Shown: positions 32,270 through 41,694, counted from the first letter of the stretch. The stretch: 55,827 bases of DNA from Candidatus Nitrosopumilus sp. (GCA_020431995.1 JAGQHE010000010.1:1-55827), one strand, 5' to 3'. Numbers and translations are program-made. Notes: a model not told the origin generated them from the letters alone.

Positions 32270-33568
32270 ATGTCAGTTATAGCACCAAAATTCAAACTAA
32301 GTGAATTTATCAAATCATTACTTGATAATGCGTTCTGGGCTGTGCTTATACTCTCTCTTATTGGCATTCCAGCTGTCATGACGGTTTTGTTCTTTATCGA
32401 AATGCCTGTAATTAATGGTGAATTACTTACCCCATTTCTTGCATTAACTTGGATAGCGGATCCTTCACGTATTCTTCCAATCGTACATGCATTCATGGCA
32501 ACTGATATTTTTAGAGTAATGGTTTTTCCAGGATTTGGATTTGCTGCGTTACTAGCTGCTGGAACAATATTTGTTGAAAGAAAGATGCTTGCAAAATTAC
32601 AATTACGAGTTGGACCATTTTATTGTGGAAAAGTTGAAGGCATCTTGCAATTAATGGGAGATGGGCTCAAATTAATCTCAAAAGAAATCATCATTCCTGC
32701 AAAAGCTGATAAACCTATCTTCTGGGCAGCACCAGTACTATTTGTTGCAGCAGCGGCAGCATTTGTTGCATTAATTCCTGTAGCTCCTGGCTGGGTAGTT
32801 GCGGATGTGGATCTAGGATTGCTTGGTGTATTTGCAGTAATCGGATTCTTCCCAATCATTACAATTCTTTCTGCATGGTCTGCAAATAGTAAATTCCCAT
32901 TTATTGGCGGTATCAGAGCTTTGTTCCAAATGGTCTCATTTGAAATCCCACTGATCTTGTCTTTGTTAGGAGTTGTAATGCTAACAGGCTCTCTTAATCT
33001 GTCTGAAATCGCCGCAAGTCAATCTAATTTCCCGTGGATTGTCTTTCTACCAATTGGCGCTATTGTTTTCTTTATAACTATGCTTGCAGAACTAGAAAGA
33101 ATTCCATTTGACTTACCTGAAGCAGAAAGTGAAATCGTGGCTGGTTGGTTGACAGAATTATCTGGTATGATGTATGGACTTGTACAATTAGGAACTTATC
33201 TGAAACTCTACGCATTTGCAGCATTGTTTGTTGTATTGTTCCTCGGTGGATGGAATGGTCCTATGGTTGTACCTCCATTTCCAGCAGAAATTCTTACTGA
33301 AGGGATTGTACTTGGCCCTATAACTGCAAACATTCCAGGATTGCCTTTATTTACACAAGAGATGCTTAATGGAACCCTTTGGTTTGTTCTCAAAACAGTA
33401 GCCGTTATATTCTTCATATTATTGCCAAGAGGAGTTTTCCCAAGAATCAGGGTTGATATGTTATTGAATCTTGGATGGACTAAACTAATTGGTCTTGCTT
33501 TCGTTAACATCTTTATTGCACTTGGATTGCTTTATGCTGGAGTGCTAGGACCAGGAGGATTACAATAA
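32270..33568 (+). CDS. nuoH: NADH-quinone oxidoreductase subunit H
   Basis: 432 residues with about nine hydrophobic helices; it links the peripheral arm to the proton pumps. Seen: AGTIFVERKMLAKLQLRVGP near 100-120, the GDGLKLISKE segment, and ELERIPFDLPEAESEIVAGW near 275-295 with the charged quinone-channel residues. The first 75 residues carry an extra hydrophobic helix and are longer than in bacterial NuoH. The stop overlaps the nuoI ATG by one base (TAATG). Confidence 0.95.
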   Translation: MSVIAPKFKLSEFIKSLLDNAFWAVLILSLIGIPAVMTVLFFIEMPVINGELLTPFLALTWIADPSRILPIVHAFMATDIFRVMVFPGFGFAALLAAGTIFVERKMLAKLQLRVGPFYCGKVEGILQLMGDGLKLISKEIIIPAKADKPIFWAAPVLFVAAAAAFVALIPVAPGWVVADVDLGLLGVFAVIGFFPIITILSAWSANSKFPFIGGIRALFQMVSFEIPLILSLLGVVMLTGSLNLSEIAASQSNFPWIVFLPIGAIVFFITMLAELERIPFDLPEAESEIVAGWLTELSGMMYGLVQLGTYLKLYAFAALFVVLFLGGWNGPMVVPPFPAEILTEGIVLGPITANIPGLPLFTQEMLNGTLWFVLKTVAVIFFILLPRGVFPRIRVDMLLNLGWTKLIGLAFVNIFIALGLLYAGVLGPGGLQ

Positions 33569-34065
33569 TGGGAACTGCAACAGGTATTATTCGAGCATTA
33601 AACTCTGGAATTAAACACATTGCAATAAAACGATTCACACTTCGTTATCCTGAGGAGAAACTAAAGTTTGCAGGTGATGGTTATCAATTTGACCCATCTA
33701 CTGGAGTGGGAATTGCTGGACTAAAAGGCCGCCATATGTTATTCCACGATCACTGTACTGGTTGTCAGTTGTGCTCTATCGCATGTGAGGGTGTTGCTGA
33801 AGCGATAGCAATGGTAAAGGTTCCTGATCAACAAAAACAAAACAAGAAATCTATTATGCCTCAAATTGATTATGGAAAATGTGTTTTCTGTGGTCTATGT
33901 GTTGATGCATGTCCATTTTACGCACTTTACATGACCAATGATTATGAACTGTCTTCCTTTTCTAAGGAAGGCTTGATTTACACTCCTGCGCAATTACAAG
34001 TAAAACCATATGTTGCACAGGATAGTGAAATCCAAATTACTAGCAGGGGTGCAACACATGGCTGA
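33568..34065 (+). CDS. nuoI: NADH-quinone oxidoreductase subunit I (2x4Fe-4S ferredoxin)
   Basis: 165 residues. Two 4Fe-4S motifs are present: CTGCQLCSIACEG near 65 and CVFCGLCVDACPF near 109. The first ends CEG rather than CP, a small departure. This subunit normally takes electrons from NuoG; since no nuoE, F or G is encoded nearby, it is a candidate docking site for an external carrier such as ferredoxin (inference). The C-terminus overlaps the nuoJ start. Confidence 0.95.
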   Translation: MGTATGIIRALNSGIKHIAIKRFTLRYPEEKLKFAGDGYQFDPSTGVGIAGLKGRHMLFHDHCTGCQLCSIACEGVAEAIAMVKVPDQQKQNKKSIMPQIDYGKCVFCGLCVDACPFYALYMTNDYELSSFSKEGLIYTPAQLQVKPYVAQDSEIQITSRGATHG

Positions 34066-34570
34066 TGCTGCATTTCTCGCATTGTCTGTTATTACAATTG
34101 GTTCTGCAATTGCAGCACTTGAATTAAGGTCACTAATTTATGGTTCAATCGCTTTGATGGGAACACTTGGCGGTGTTGCGGGATTCTTTTTATTGTTAGA
34201 TGCCCCGTTTGTTGCATTATTCCAATTAGCAGTATATGTTGGCTCTATCGCTGTTTTAATTTTGTTTACTGTGATGTTAGTTAAAAGAGAATTAATCTTC
34301 AAAAAAATTGAAGACAAGAGAAGAAAGTTTGCGGGCATTGGCTTGATGCTTGTAATGATGGTATCGTTGGGAGCTGTATTCCTTGATTCTGGAATCAAAA
34401 CAATAACCACTGATGAACCTGCTACTAATTTTAGAGATATTGGTACGGACTTTGTAACATATTATTGGCCTGCACTTATCCTGATGGGACTGATTTTGGC
34501 AGGTTCTGTAACTGGGGCGTTAGTTTTAGCTAAACGGGAGGATGTGGAGAATGACCAACGAGTTAATTGA
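34058..34570 (+). CDS. nuoJ: NADH-quinone oxidoreductase subunit J
   Basis: About 170 residues, five hydrophobic helices. The conserved FQLAVYVGSIAVLILFTVMLV helix lies near 55-75, and the pi-bulge-type helix LIYGSIALMGTLGGVAGFFLLL before it. The ATG at 34058 is chosen; it overlaps the nuoI end by 8 nt, while an upstream codon would add unrelated residues. The 3' end overlaps nuoK. Confidence 0.92.
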   Translation: MADAAFLALSVITIGSAIAALELRSLIYGSIALMGTLGGVAGFFLLLDAPFVALFQLAVYVGSIAVLILFTVMLVKRELIFKKIEDKRRKFAGIGLMLVMMVSLGAVFLDSGIKTITTDEPATNFRDIGTDFVTYYWPALILMGLILAGSVTGALVLAKREDVENDQRVN

Positions 34571-34856
34571 TTTTACACTTGTGTCTGTTGCTATGCTAGC
34601 AATAGGCATTTACGGACTAGCAGTAAAGCGTAATTTTATTCGAATGCTTTTTGCAGTTGAAATTATTATTAATGCTGCAAATCTTAACTTGGTAGCATTT
34701 GGTAGATTTCTGCCTCATAGCGGCGGTCAGACTTTAGCATTATTTTCAATAGCAATCGCTGCCGCAGAAGTTGCAGTGGGGCTTTCATTAATTATTGTGG
34801 CATATCGCATGTATCAGAATGTCGATATTGCAGACTTTAGGAGTTTGAAAGGATAA
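34551..34856 (+). CDS. nuoK: NADH-quinone oxidoreductase subunit K
   Basis: About 101 residues, three helices. It contains the two membrane glutamates important for proton transfer, in MLFAVEIIINAANLNLV and AIAAAEVAVGLSLIIV. ATG 34551 is chosen because GGGAGG ends 9 nt upstream; an ATG three codons earlier is too close to that Shine-Dalgarno. It overlaps the nuoJ end by 20 nt, and its TAA overlaps the nuoM ATG by one base. Confidence 0.93.
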   Translation: MTNELIDFTLVSVAMLAIGIYGLAVKRNFIRMLFAVEIIINAANLNLVAFGRFLPHSGGQTLALFSIAIAAAEVAVGLSLIIVAYRMYQNVDIADFRSLKG

Positions 34857-36409
34857 TGGAGTATGCATTATTACAGGCAGTTTTCTTGCCACTACTATTA
34901 TCTCCAATAGCGTACATTCTCGGAAGAAAAATAGGACCGACTCCTGCAATGTGGTTTACTTTTGTAATTTTGCTGTATACGACAGTACTTGTAATCAATG
35001 CAGCGCTTTCTGGCACTATTGAGGAGCACTATCCTTGGACTGAACAATTCGGTGAGTTTGGCTTCTTGTTAGATGGTCTAGCATCGCCATTTGCAATAAT
35101 GATCTATGTGCTATCTACGATATTGGCACTTTACTCAAAGCCATACATGCTTCATAAATTCCATGAGCAATTTGAAGAAGAACACAAAATAAACACATCT
35201 GGAAGCGGGCAAACCACAATTGTTGAATCTTCATCTCTTACAAATTATGTTAATGCTAAATCTGGACTCTATTTTGCACTGTATCTTGTTTTTGCGATGG
35301 GGATGCTTGGAACAGTTCTTTCTACAAATCTGATTGAATTTTACATCTTCTTTGAAGTTATGTTGATTCCTGGTTTCTTCTTAGTTGCTCTTTGGGGCGA
35401 TGGTCCACGAAGAAAGATTGGTTTAATGTTCTTGTTTTGGACTCATGCTGGCGCAGTTGTTCTGCTTCTAGGGTTTTTGATGATTGGTCTAACACTTGGA
35501 AGTTTTGACTTTGTAGATATTCGTGAATCAGAAATTCCTCAAGATATCGTCATGCTTTCTGCTATTGCGATCTCTATAGGCCTTGGTGTCAAACTGGCAG
35601 TATTTATGTTCCATATTTGGCTTCCATATGTTCACGGTTCTGCACCGACACCAATCAGTGCATTACTGTCACCAGCTATGATTGGAATTGGCGCTTATGG
35701 TATTTTTAGATTAATTGTTGAATTTTTACCTTCGACATTTGCCGAACTTTCCATATGGTTCCATATTTGGGGTCTTGTTACAATGATTTATGGCGGTGCA
35801 ATGGCACTAATGCAAGATGACTTGAAACGATTACTTGCCTACTCTAGCATAAGTCAAATGGGTTATATTCTGTTTGGTATAGGTTCAATTTCTGCACTGG
35901 GTCTTTCAGGTGCTGAGATGATGTATGTCACACATGCAATTGGAAAAGGCATACTCTTCATGATGGCTGGAATAATCATCGTTAAAGTTGGAACTAGAAG
36001 TATTTCGAAACTAGGAGGATTGGCAGGAAAGATGCCAATAACTGCGGTCTGTGCAGTAATTGGTGCATTGACGATTATGGGCGTTCCACCAACAAGTGGA
36101 TTCATGGGCGAATGGATTCTCTTTTTTGGAGCCTTAGAGACTGCAATTGAAGATGGTTCTACACTTAGAGCAGTAACATTTGGTTTAGGTCTTGTTGCAA
36201 CTGCACTTACAATGTCTTATATGCTGTGGATGTTAAAGCGAGTATTCTTTGGAAAAACTCCTGAACATCTTGAAAATGTAAAAGAAGGAAGTTGGTATAT
36301 GACTGCACCCATGATGGTTTTAGCAGGATTCTCAATCGTAGTTGGCATTTATCCAGATATTTTCTTGAAAACAATAATCCCATACATGAACGGAGTGTTA
36401 GGAGTTTAG
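34856..36409 (+). CDS. nuoM: NADH-quinone oxidoreductase subunit M
   Basis: 517 residues, about 14 helices; Mrp-antiporter-like proton pump. Seen: EFYIFFEVMLIPGFFLVALWG near 160-180 with the pump glutamate, FWTHAGAVVLLLG, the LAVFMFHIWLPYVHGSAPTP segment near 250 with the lysine-containing helix before it, and LKRLLAYSSISQMGY near 323-337. The order M-L-N after K differs from the bacterial L-M-N order. Confidence 0.94.
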   Translation: MEYALLQAVFLPLLLSPIAYILGRKIGPTPAMWFTFVILLYTTVLVINAALSGTIEEHYPWTEQFGEFGFLLDGLASPFAIMIYVLSTILALYSKPYMLHKFHEQFEEEHKINTSGSGQTTIVESSSLTNYVNAKSGLYFALYLVFAMGMLGTVLSTNLIEFYIFFEVMLIPGFFLVALWGDGPRRKIGLMFLFWTHAGAVVLLLGFLMIGLTLGSFDFVDIRESEIPQDIVMLSAIAISIGLGVKLAVFMFHIWLPYVHGSAPTPISALLSPAMIGIGAYGIFRLIVEFLPSTFAELSIWFHIWGLVTMIYGGAMALMQDDLKRLLAYSSISQMGYILFGIGSISALGLSGAEMMYVTHAIGKGILFMMAGIIIVKVGTRSISKLGGLAGKMPITAVCAVIGALTIMGVPPTSGFMGEWILFFGALETAIEDGSTLRAVTFGLGLVATALTMSYMLWMLKRVFFGKTPEHLENVKEGSWYMTAPMMVLAGFSIVVGIYPDIFLKTIIPYMNGVLGV

Positions 36410-36412
36410 AAT

Positions 36413-38491
36413 ATGGTGACTGAATCTCTTGGATTGCCATTTGAAGTCGGAACTCTTAGTGCTTGGTTAGTTTGGATTCTGCCATTTGCAGCAGCAATGA
36501 TTATTCCAGGTGTAGGGAAATTATCAAAACATTCAACTGGTTATGTGGCAGTAGCATTTGCTTTGATGAGTGCTTTGTCTGCAGCGACAATGATTCCAGT
36601 GGCATTAGATGCACATGAAATGCATCATCAAATCATGTGGATAGAAGCCATTGGTCTTAAAGGAGGCGTATTAGCGGATCCGCTCTCAATAATAATGGCC
36701 AATGTAGTTGGTTGGATTTCATTCCTCATTATGATTTACAGTACAGGATATATGAAAGGCGATAAGGACATTACGAGATTTTGGTTCTGGATGATGTTCT
36801 TTATCGGTTCAATGCAATTAATTGTGTTGTCTGATAACTTACTCCAAGTATTCTTTGGATGGGAAGGTGTGGGTCTCGCTTCTTATGCATTGATCAGCTT
36901 TTGGTATCGTGACAAAAAGAAAGATCATGTTGGTGTTGAAGGAAGAACAGTTCTTGGCATGTTAGATTATTATGCTCCGACCCATGCCGGCATGAAGGCA
37001 TTCATCATGACCAAAGTCGGAGATGTAATGATGATTGCCGGCATGCTTCTGATATTCTTATTTGCAGGTACTTTTGGGTTTAGAGAACTGATGGGCAATA
37101 CTGAATGGGCAATTGCAATGGATGCCCAGGGGCTATTAGTTCCCGCATTCATCCTACTTTTCGGTGGTGCTATAGGAAAGTCTGCACAATTCCCACTAAA
37201 CGAATGGCTATTGGAAGCAATGACTGGTCCAACCGCGGTATCTGCACTAATTCACGCAGCAACGATGGTAAAAGCAGGCGTATTTTTAGTGGCAAGAATT
37301 GGGCCACTTGTTTTTGCATTGGGGGCTGCAGGAATTCTGGCAGACCAATTCTTCGAAGTTGTTGCTTGGGTTGGAGCAATTACTGCATTATTACTTGCAA
37401 CTCAAGGCATGGTTAACCCTGAAATTAAAAAAGTCCTTGCTTATTCTACTGGATCTCAAATAGGTTATATGATGATGGCATTAGGCGTTGCTGGATTATC
37501 TCATCAATATGTTGACGGTTATACTGCTGGGTTCTTCCATTTGATTTCTCATGCAATGTTTAAAGCTTCATTGTTCATGGCTGCAGGTTCATTGCTGCAT
37601 ATTGTAGGTTCTCGATTTATGACCGATATGGGAGGTTTGAGAAAACAGATGAAGAAAACATATGCATTCATGTGGGCAGCAGGACTTGGTTTGATGGGTG
37701 CTCCATTTATCACAACCGGTTTCTGGAGTAAGGATGCAATATTTGCAGCGGTTTACGAATCTGGAAATGAATGGGCAATGCCCCTATACGCAATTGCTGT
37801 CTTAACTGCGGTAATAACTGCATTCTATACTACAAGAATGATTGGCATGGTCTTTTTTGGAAAGAAGAGCAAGCACATCGAAAAGATGGAAGAGGAAGGC
37901 CATCACATACACGAGGCATCACTATCCATGTGGATTCCATATGGGATTCTTGCAGTACTCACTATTGGGATTGGTCTTATTGGATTGTCTGCTGAAGAAG
38001 GATTGCATCATCTATTTGTAGAATACCTTGAAGAATCATTTGGTATTCACACTGTACATGTTGCTGCTGAAGAATCAATTCTTCCAGAATTCTTACAGGG
38101 TCTTAATCCTGTTGCATTGGGCTCTTCATTAGTCGCATTTGGAACTGGTATAGGATTAGGCTACATCTTCTATATTGGAAGATGGGTTGATCCTGTAAAA
38201 TTCATTAATTCAAATATTTTCTTTTATGCAATACATAAAGTCATCTTAAATAGATGGTATCTTAATGCCATTATCTATTGGTGTTTTGTAGTGGCACCAT
38301 TGTGGTTGGCAAGAGGCATTTTCAGATACTTTGAAAAGACTGCTATTGATTATGGTATGAATGATGGAGTACAGAAAGCAGTTGGATGGGGCGCAAAAGT
38401 TGTCCAAGGGACTCAAACTGGTGTGTCTCAATCGTATCTATTCGTATTTGGAGCAGGATTACTATTTGTAGTCCTGATATTGTTGATATAG
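36413..38491 (+). CDS. nuoL: NADH-quinone oxidoreductase subunit L
   Basis: 692 residues, the longest antiporter-like pump subunit. Seen: FFGWEGVGLASYALISFWYR near 145-165, AQFPLNEWLLEAMTGPTAVSALIHAATMVKAGV (cited as a region near 260-292), and KKVLAYSTGSQIGYMM near 340. The long C-terminal lateral helix expected for NuoL probably corresponds to about residues 560-692. The ATG is 3 nt after the nuoM stop. The protein is His-rich around residues 485-500 and 540-555. Confidence 0.94.
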   Translation: MVTESLGLPFEVGTLSAWLVWILPFAAAMIIPGVGKLSKHSTGYVAVAFALMSALSAATMIPVALDAHEMHHQIMWIEAIGLKGGVLADPLSIIMANVVGWISFLIMIYSTGYMKGDKDITRFWFWMMFFIGSMQLIVLSDNLLQVFFGWEGVGLASYALISFWYRDKKKDHVGVEGRTVLGMLDYYAPTHAGMKAFIMTKVGDVMMIAGMLLIFLFAGTFGFRELMGNTEWAIAMDAQGLLVPAFILLFGGAIGKSAQFPLNEWLLEAMTGPTAVSALIHAATMVKAGVFLVARIGPLVFALGAAGILADQFFEVVAWVGAITALLLATQGMVNPEIKKVLAYSTGSQIGYMMMALGVAGLSHQYVDGYTAGFFHLISHAMFKASLFMAAGSLLHIVGSRFMTDMGGLRKQMKKTYAFMWAAGLGLMGAPFITTGFWSKDAIFAAVYESGNEWAMPLYAIAVLTAVITAFYTTRMIGMVFFGKKSKHIEKMEEEGHHIHEASLSMWIPYGILAVLTIGIGLIGLSAEEGLHHLFVEYLEESFGIHTVHVAAEESILPEFLQGLNPVALGSSLVAFGTGIGLGYIFYIGRWVDPVKFINSNIFFYAIHKVILNRWYLNAIIYWCFVVAPLWLARGIFRYFEKTAIDYGMNDGVQKAVGWGAKVVQGTQTGVSQSYLFVFGAGLLFVVLILLI

Positions 38492-38503
38492 GAGATTGAT
38501 GAA

Positions 38504-39988
38504 ATGTTAGAGATTACTTCAACCCCCTTGGTCTTAATTGCAATATTGGGAACTGTCGGAATTATTCTTCCGATTATCAGTATTTCAAGAAAAGAGCGAG
38601 GTTCTAATTCCTTTTATGCCATAATTGCATTTGCAGCATTAATTGTATCTGTTGCTTATGTCGGATATCAATTCATAAGCGATAATGTGTCCCCATCAGC
38701 ACTTTTCTCCCAAGACGTAGTGGTGGATGACGCATTTGGTGGATTCTTTGCAATTGCAATGTTGGTTGTTGCACTCTTCACTACTGTCGGCTCTTTTAAT
38801 TATATGCGAAAACATAACTCGCCTGCTGTATACTATTCACTAATTTTACTTGCAACAATTGGTATGGTACTAGTCGCATATTCTACTGACTTGGTGATGC
38901 TGTTTGTTGCATGGGAGCTTATGAGTATTCCGACATATGTTTTGGTAGGATTTATGAAAAAGAATCCAAGCTCAAATGAGGCTGCTCTGAAATATTTCTT
39001 GTTTGGTGCCTTATCGTCTGCAATCATAGTTTACGGAATTTCAATTTCATATGGATTGACTGGCTCCACAAATATTGGTGAAGTCATTCAAGGCTACTCT
39101 ACACTTGATCCCTCTCTGTTCCCTCTTGCTCTACTCTCTGTTGGCCTTTTTATTGCAGGATTTGGGTTTAAGATGGGGCTTGTACCTTTCCATCAATGGC
39201 TTCCTGATACCTATGAAGGTGCACCTTCACCAATAACAGCTCTTCTTGCGGCTGCAACAAAGAAAGCTGGATTTGCAGCAACAATACGAGTTGTTATTCT
39301 TGGAATGGTCGTTCTTAATCTTGATTGGGCCTTGGCTCTTGGTATTATTGCAGTGATGACTATGACGATTGGAAATGTTGCTGCAATCATGCAAAAGAAT
39401 CTCTCAAGAATGCTTGCATATTCTAGCATTGCACATGCCGGATACATCTTGATTGGGCTTGCAGTTGCTCCTTATAGTTCACTTGGCTTGCAAGGTTCTC
39501 TATACCAAATAATGAATCACGCTGTGATGAAAGGTGCGGCATTTATTGCAGTTGCAGGAATTGTAACTACACTTGCAGTAACTAACATCGACAAACTAAA
39601 GGGACTTGGAAGACGAATGCCCATCACTGCTCTTGGTTTGGTAATCGCTTTGTTTGCATTAGCAGGCATTCCACCACTTTCAGGATTTTGGAGTAAACTG
39701 ATGTTATTTGGTGGTGCATTGGATGCCGGTTCTGTTATTTGGTGGGCACCCTGGCTTGCAATTGCAGGTGTTCTTAACAGCGCATTGTCCCTTGCTTATT
39801 ATGGTTGGATTACAAGAAAAATGTACTTTGAAGGTGAAACAGAAAGGAAAGTTGCAGAACCAAAATCAATTATCGCAGTAATGATCTTCTCAACAATCTT
39901 TTTGGTGGGTTTTGGCGTGTATCCAGATCCATTGATTAAATTTGTAGAATTTGCGACCCCTGTAATTAGCTTAGGGCTTATGCCTTAA
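38504..39988 (+). CDS. nuoN: NADH-quinone oxidoreductase subunit N
   Basis: 494 residues, about 14 helices, third antiporter-like subunit and last gene of the operon. Seen: MLFVAWELMSIPTYVLVGF near 133-151 with the pump glutamate, AALKYFLFGALSSAIIVYG, LVPFHQWLPDTYEGAPSPITALLAAATKKAG (region near 227-258), and SRMLAYSSIAHAGYIL near 303-318. A GGAG Shine-Dalgarno lies 9 nt before the ATG. The 3' end overlaps the convergent prenyl synthase by 11 nt. Confidence 0.94.
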   Translation: MLEITSTPLVLIAILGTVGIILPIISISRKERGSNSFYAIIAFAALIVSVAYVGYQFISDNVSPSALFSQDVVVDDAFGGFFAIAMLVVALFTTVGSFNYMRKHNSPAVYYSLILLATIGMVLVAYSTDLVMLFVAWELMSIPTYVLVGFMKKNPSSNEAALKYFLFGALSSAIIVYGISISYGLTGSTNIGEVIQGYSTLDPSLFPLALLSVGLFIAGFGFKMGLVPFHQWLPDTYEGAPSPITALLAAATKKAGFAATIRVVILGMVVLNLDWALALGIIAVMTMTIGNVAAIMQKNLSRMLAYSSIAHAGYILIGLAVAPYSSLGLQGSLYQIMNHAVMKGAAFIAVAGIVTTLAVTNIDKLKGLGRRMPITALGLVIALFALAGIPPLSGFWSKLMLFGGALDAGSVIWWAPWLAIAGVLNSALSLAYYGWITRKMYFEGETERKVAEPKSIIAVMIFSTIFLVGFGVYPDPLIKFVEFATPVISLGLMP

Positions 39989-40829
39989 ACGAAGTAAACT
40001 TAATTAAATTATCTAAATTGTTTTTGGCATTGCTGTCTGGTATTTTTCTTAACCCGTCTCTTGCTTTTTGCGAATATTTTTTTAACAATTCCTCCATTTT
40101 ATTAAAAACATCTCTTGGATCTGAACTTTTTTTAATTAGCAAATTAAACAATTTGTCTTCGTTTTTCCAGTCTAGCAAATCATCTCTTATTTGATATGCA
40201 ATTCCTATATTTTTGCCATATTCAGTTAACGCCTCAATCTGCTCTTCACTCCCATTTGCAATAATTGCCCCTGTCCTAGCTGCAACTTCGAATGCAGTAG
40301 CTGTCTTGTACTCGATAACTTTGAGATAATCATCAAACGTCACATCCTCGCTAGTCTCTAGTCTGTTTTCAATCATTTCTCCTTCGCTCATTAGCATTGC
40401 AGTAGTGGCCAAATCTTTTGTAATTCTTGCGTTATCTAATCTAGAGGATATGGCAAGAATTAATCCTAAAACAAAATCTCCTGTAAGAATGCTAGTATTG
40501 TAACCGTACTTGATATGAAATGGATCCTTTTGCCTTCGCATGGTTTCATTGTCTATGATGTCATCATGAATGATTGATTCCATATGCAAAAATTCAACAG
40601 CACATGATGCTGCAAATGTGTTTTCATCGATTTTTCCTATGCTTTCAGCAGCCAAAGTCAAAATAATTGGCCTGATTCGTTTTCCACCTTCTAGAGAATA
40701 TTTCAATGGTTCAATAAATTCAGATTCAGAATATAGCGCAAGCTCATCTTCCAAAGCTTGATCTATTCTTTGAATATACTTTCCATATGTTTCAAGTAGA
40801 GGATTTATTTCGATATTTTTCCTGTCCAA
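39978..40829 (-). CDS. idsA: Polyprenyl synthetase (geranylgeranyl diphosphate synthase type)
   Basis: About 283 residues. It condenses isopentenyl diphosphate with allylic diphosphates to make the C20 chains of archaeal lipids. Seen: GGKRIRP near 45, the first Asp-rich motif DDIID near 85-89 within MESIIHDDIIDNETMRRQ, and the region YQIRDDLLDW near 205, the second Asp-rich motif. The first motif has the spacing of long archaeal synthases; exact chain length is not certain. The frame stays open upstream to 40919, but those codons lie in the tRNA-Glu gene, including its intron, so TTG 40829 is the most likely start. Confidence 0.88.
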   Translation of the reverse strand: MDRKNIEINPLLETYGKYIQRIDQALEDELALYSESEFIEPLKYSLEGGKRIRPIILTLAAESIGKIDENTFAASCAVEFLHMESIIHDDIIDNETMRRQKDPFHIKYGYNTSILTGDFVLGLILAISSRLDNARITKDLATTAMLMSEGEMIENRLETSEDVTFDDYLKVIEYKTATAFEVAARTGAIIANGSEEQIEALTEYGKNIGIAYQIRDDLLDWKNEDKLFNLLIKKSSDPRDVFNKMEELLKKYSQKARDGLRKIPDSNAKNNLDNLIKFTSFKA

Positions 40830-40873
40830 GATGACTTGATCAAAAACCTTTACAATAAGTAAATAAATCTTGG

Positions 40874-40964
40874 TGCTCCAGCCGGGATTTTCATCGATTG
40901 ATTTTGAACCCGGGATCACTGCCTTGAAAGGGCAGTATGCTTGACCGGTCTACACCACTGGAAC
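40874..40964 (-). tRNA. tRNA-Glu (TTC anticodon) with a 15-nt intron in the T-loop
   Basis: Acceptor GTTCCAG/CTGGAGC, D-stem GTGT/GCAT, anticodon stem CTGCC/GGCAG with loop CTTTCAA (TTC), T-stem CCGGG/CCCGG. The T-loop is 22 nt instead of 7; removing 15 nt restores exactly TTCAAAT, which indicates a non-canonical intron at about position 59/60. The exact cut is ambiguous by three bases because the ends repeat AAA. Discriminator A is followed by genomic CCA (40871-40873). TTTTATGG about 26 nt upstream is a possible TATA box. Confidence 0.88.
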
Positions 40965-41016
40965 CCATGAAAATTCTGCATTTTGACCATAAAATCTTTT
41001 GTAAACCGCAAAGATT

Positions 41017-41024
41017 TTTTTATC
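41017..41024 (+). promoter_or_regulatory. TATA box of the TenA/CADD-like gene
   Basis: TTTTTATC centred 23.5 nt before ATG 41044; it favours that ATG over the TTG four codons upstream. Confidence 0.55.
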
Positions 41025-41043
41025 GGCAAATTTGTCGAACAAT

Positions 41044-41676
41044 ATGAGTATAATAAAAAAAATTGATGAAATGATTGAAGAAAGAAGTTTACTAAAACAC
41101 CCTTTTTACCAAATGTGGTCTGATGGAACATTATCAAAGGAATCTTTAGCGGGATATTCTAAAGAGTACTTTCAGCTTGTCAAAGCGGTCCCTTCTTTTA
41201 TGGCACCAATTATTGCAAAGGCGCCTGATTCGGTAATGAGTGAATTAGTTGCAAACCAGCAAGAAGAGTCTGATCACATAAAACCCTGGATTGCTTTTGC
41301 TGGGGAACTTGGAATACCTGAAGATGAACTGACTTCCTATGCCGGAACGGAAAAAACCCGCAAAGCAGTGTATGCTCTAAATGAATTAATGAATACTTAT
41401 GATGGCGGTGCATGTGCAATGTATGCATTTGAAAAAGAAATTCCTAAAATCAGTCAAACAAAGCTTGACGGATTAGCTGAATTCTATGGAATGACAAGTG
41501 ATGCGGCTACGAGATACTTCAAACTTCACACTGAAGCTGATATCAGACATGCAGCATCATGGAGAAACATCTTGGAAAAATCTTCTGTTGATTCAAGTAA
41601 CTTGATTGAGATTGCAGACAAATCCATATCTGCACAAAACCTGTTACTTGACAGCTGTTATGAAGAATACTGCTAG
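41044..41676 (+). CDS. TenA/CADD-like haem-oxygenase-fold protein
   Basis: About 210 residues, all-helical haem-oxygenase-like fold as in TenA, PqqC and CADD. Seen: LLKHPFYQMWSDGTLSKESLAGYSKEYFQLVKAVPSF at the N-terminus (region), QQEESDHIKPWIAFA near 78, ACAMYAFEKEIPKISQTK near 128, and LHTEADIRHAASW near 164. The E-x-x-H and H-x-E-x-D-x-x-H residues could bind a di-metal centre, which points to CADD-type enzymes rather than classical thiaminase TenA. CADD proteins take part in p-aminobenzoate synthesis in some bacteria; whether that holds here is unknown. Leaderless start on a TATA box. Confidence 0.78.
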   Translation: MSIIKKIDEMIEERSLLKHPFYQMWSDGTLSKESLAGYSKEYFQLVKAVPSFMAPIIAKAPDSVMSELVANQQEESDHIKPWIAFAGELGIPEDELTSYAGTEKTRKAVYALNELMNTYDGGACAMYAFEKEIPKISQTKLDGLAEFYGMTSDAATRYFKLHTEADIRHAASWRNILEKSSVDSSNLIEIADKSISAQNLLLDSCYEEYC

Positions 41677-41686
41677 CCTCATAACA

Positions 41687-41694
41687 TTTTATAC
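41687..41694 (+). promoter_or_regulatory. TATA box of the CAU-anticodon tRNA
   Basis: TTTTATAC centred about 27 nt before the tRNA 5' end. Confidence 0.5.

Noticed and set aside
40830-40919. Extended N-terminus of the prenyl synthase
   Set aside because: These codons lie in tRNA-Glu, including its intron and acceptor, and show no similarity to the enzyme family.
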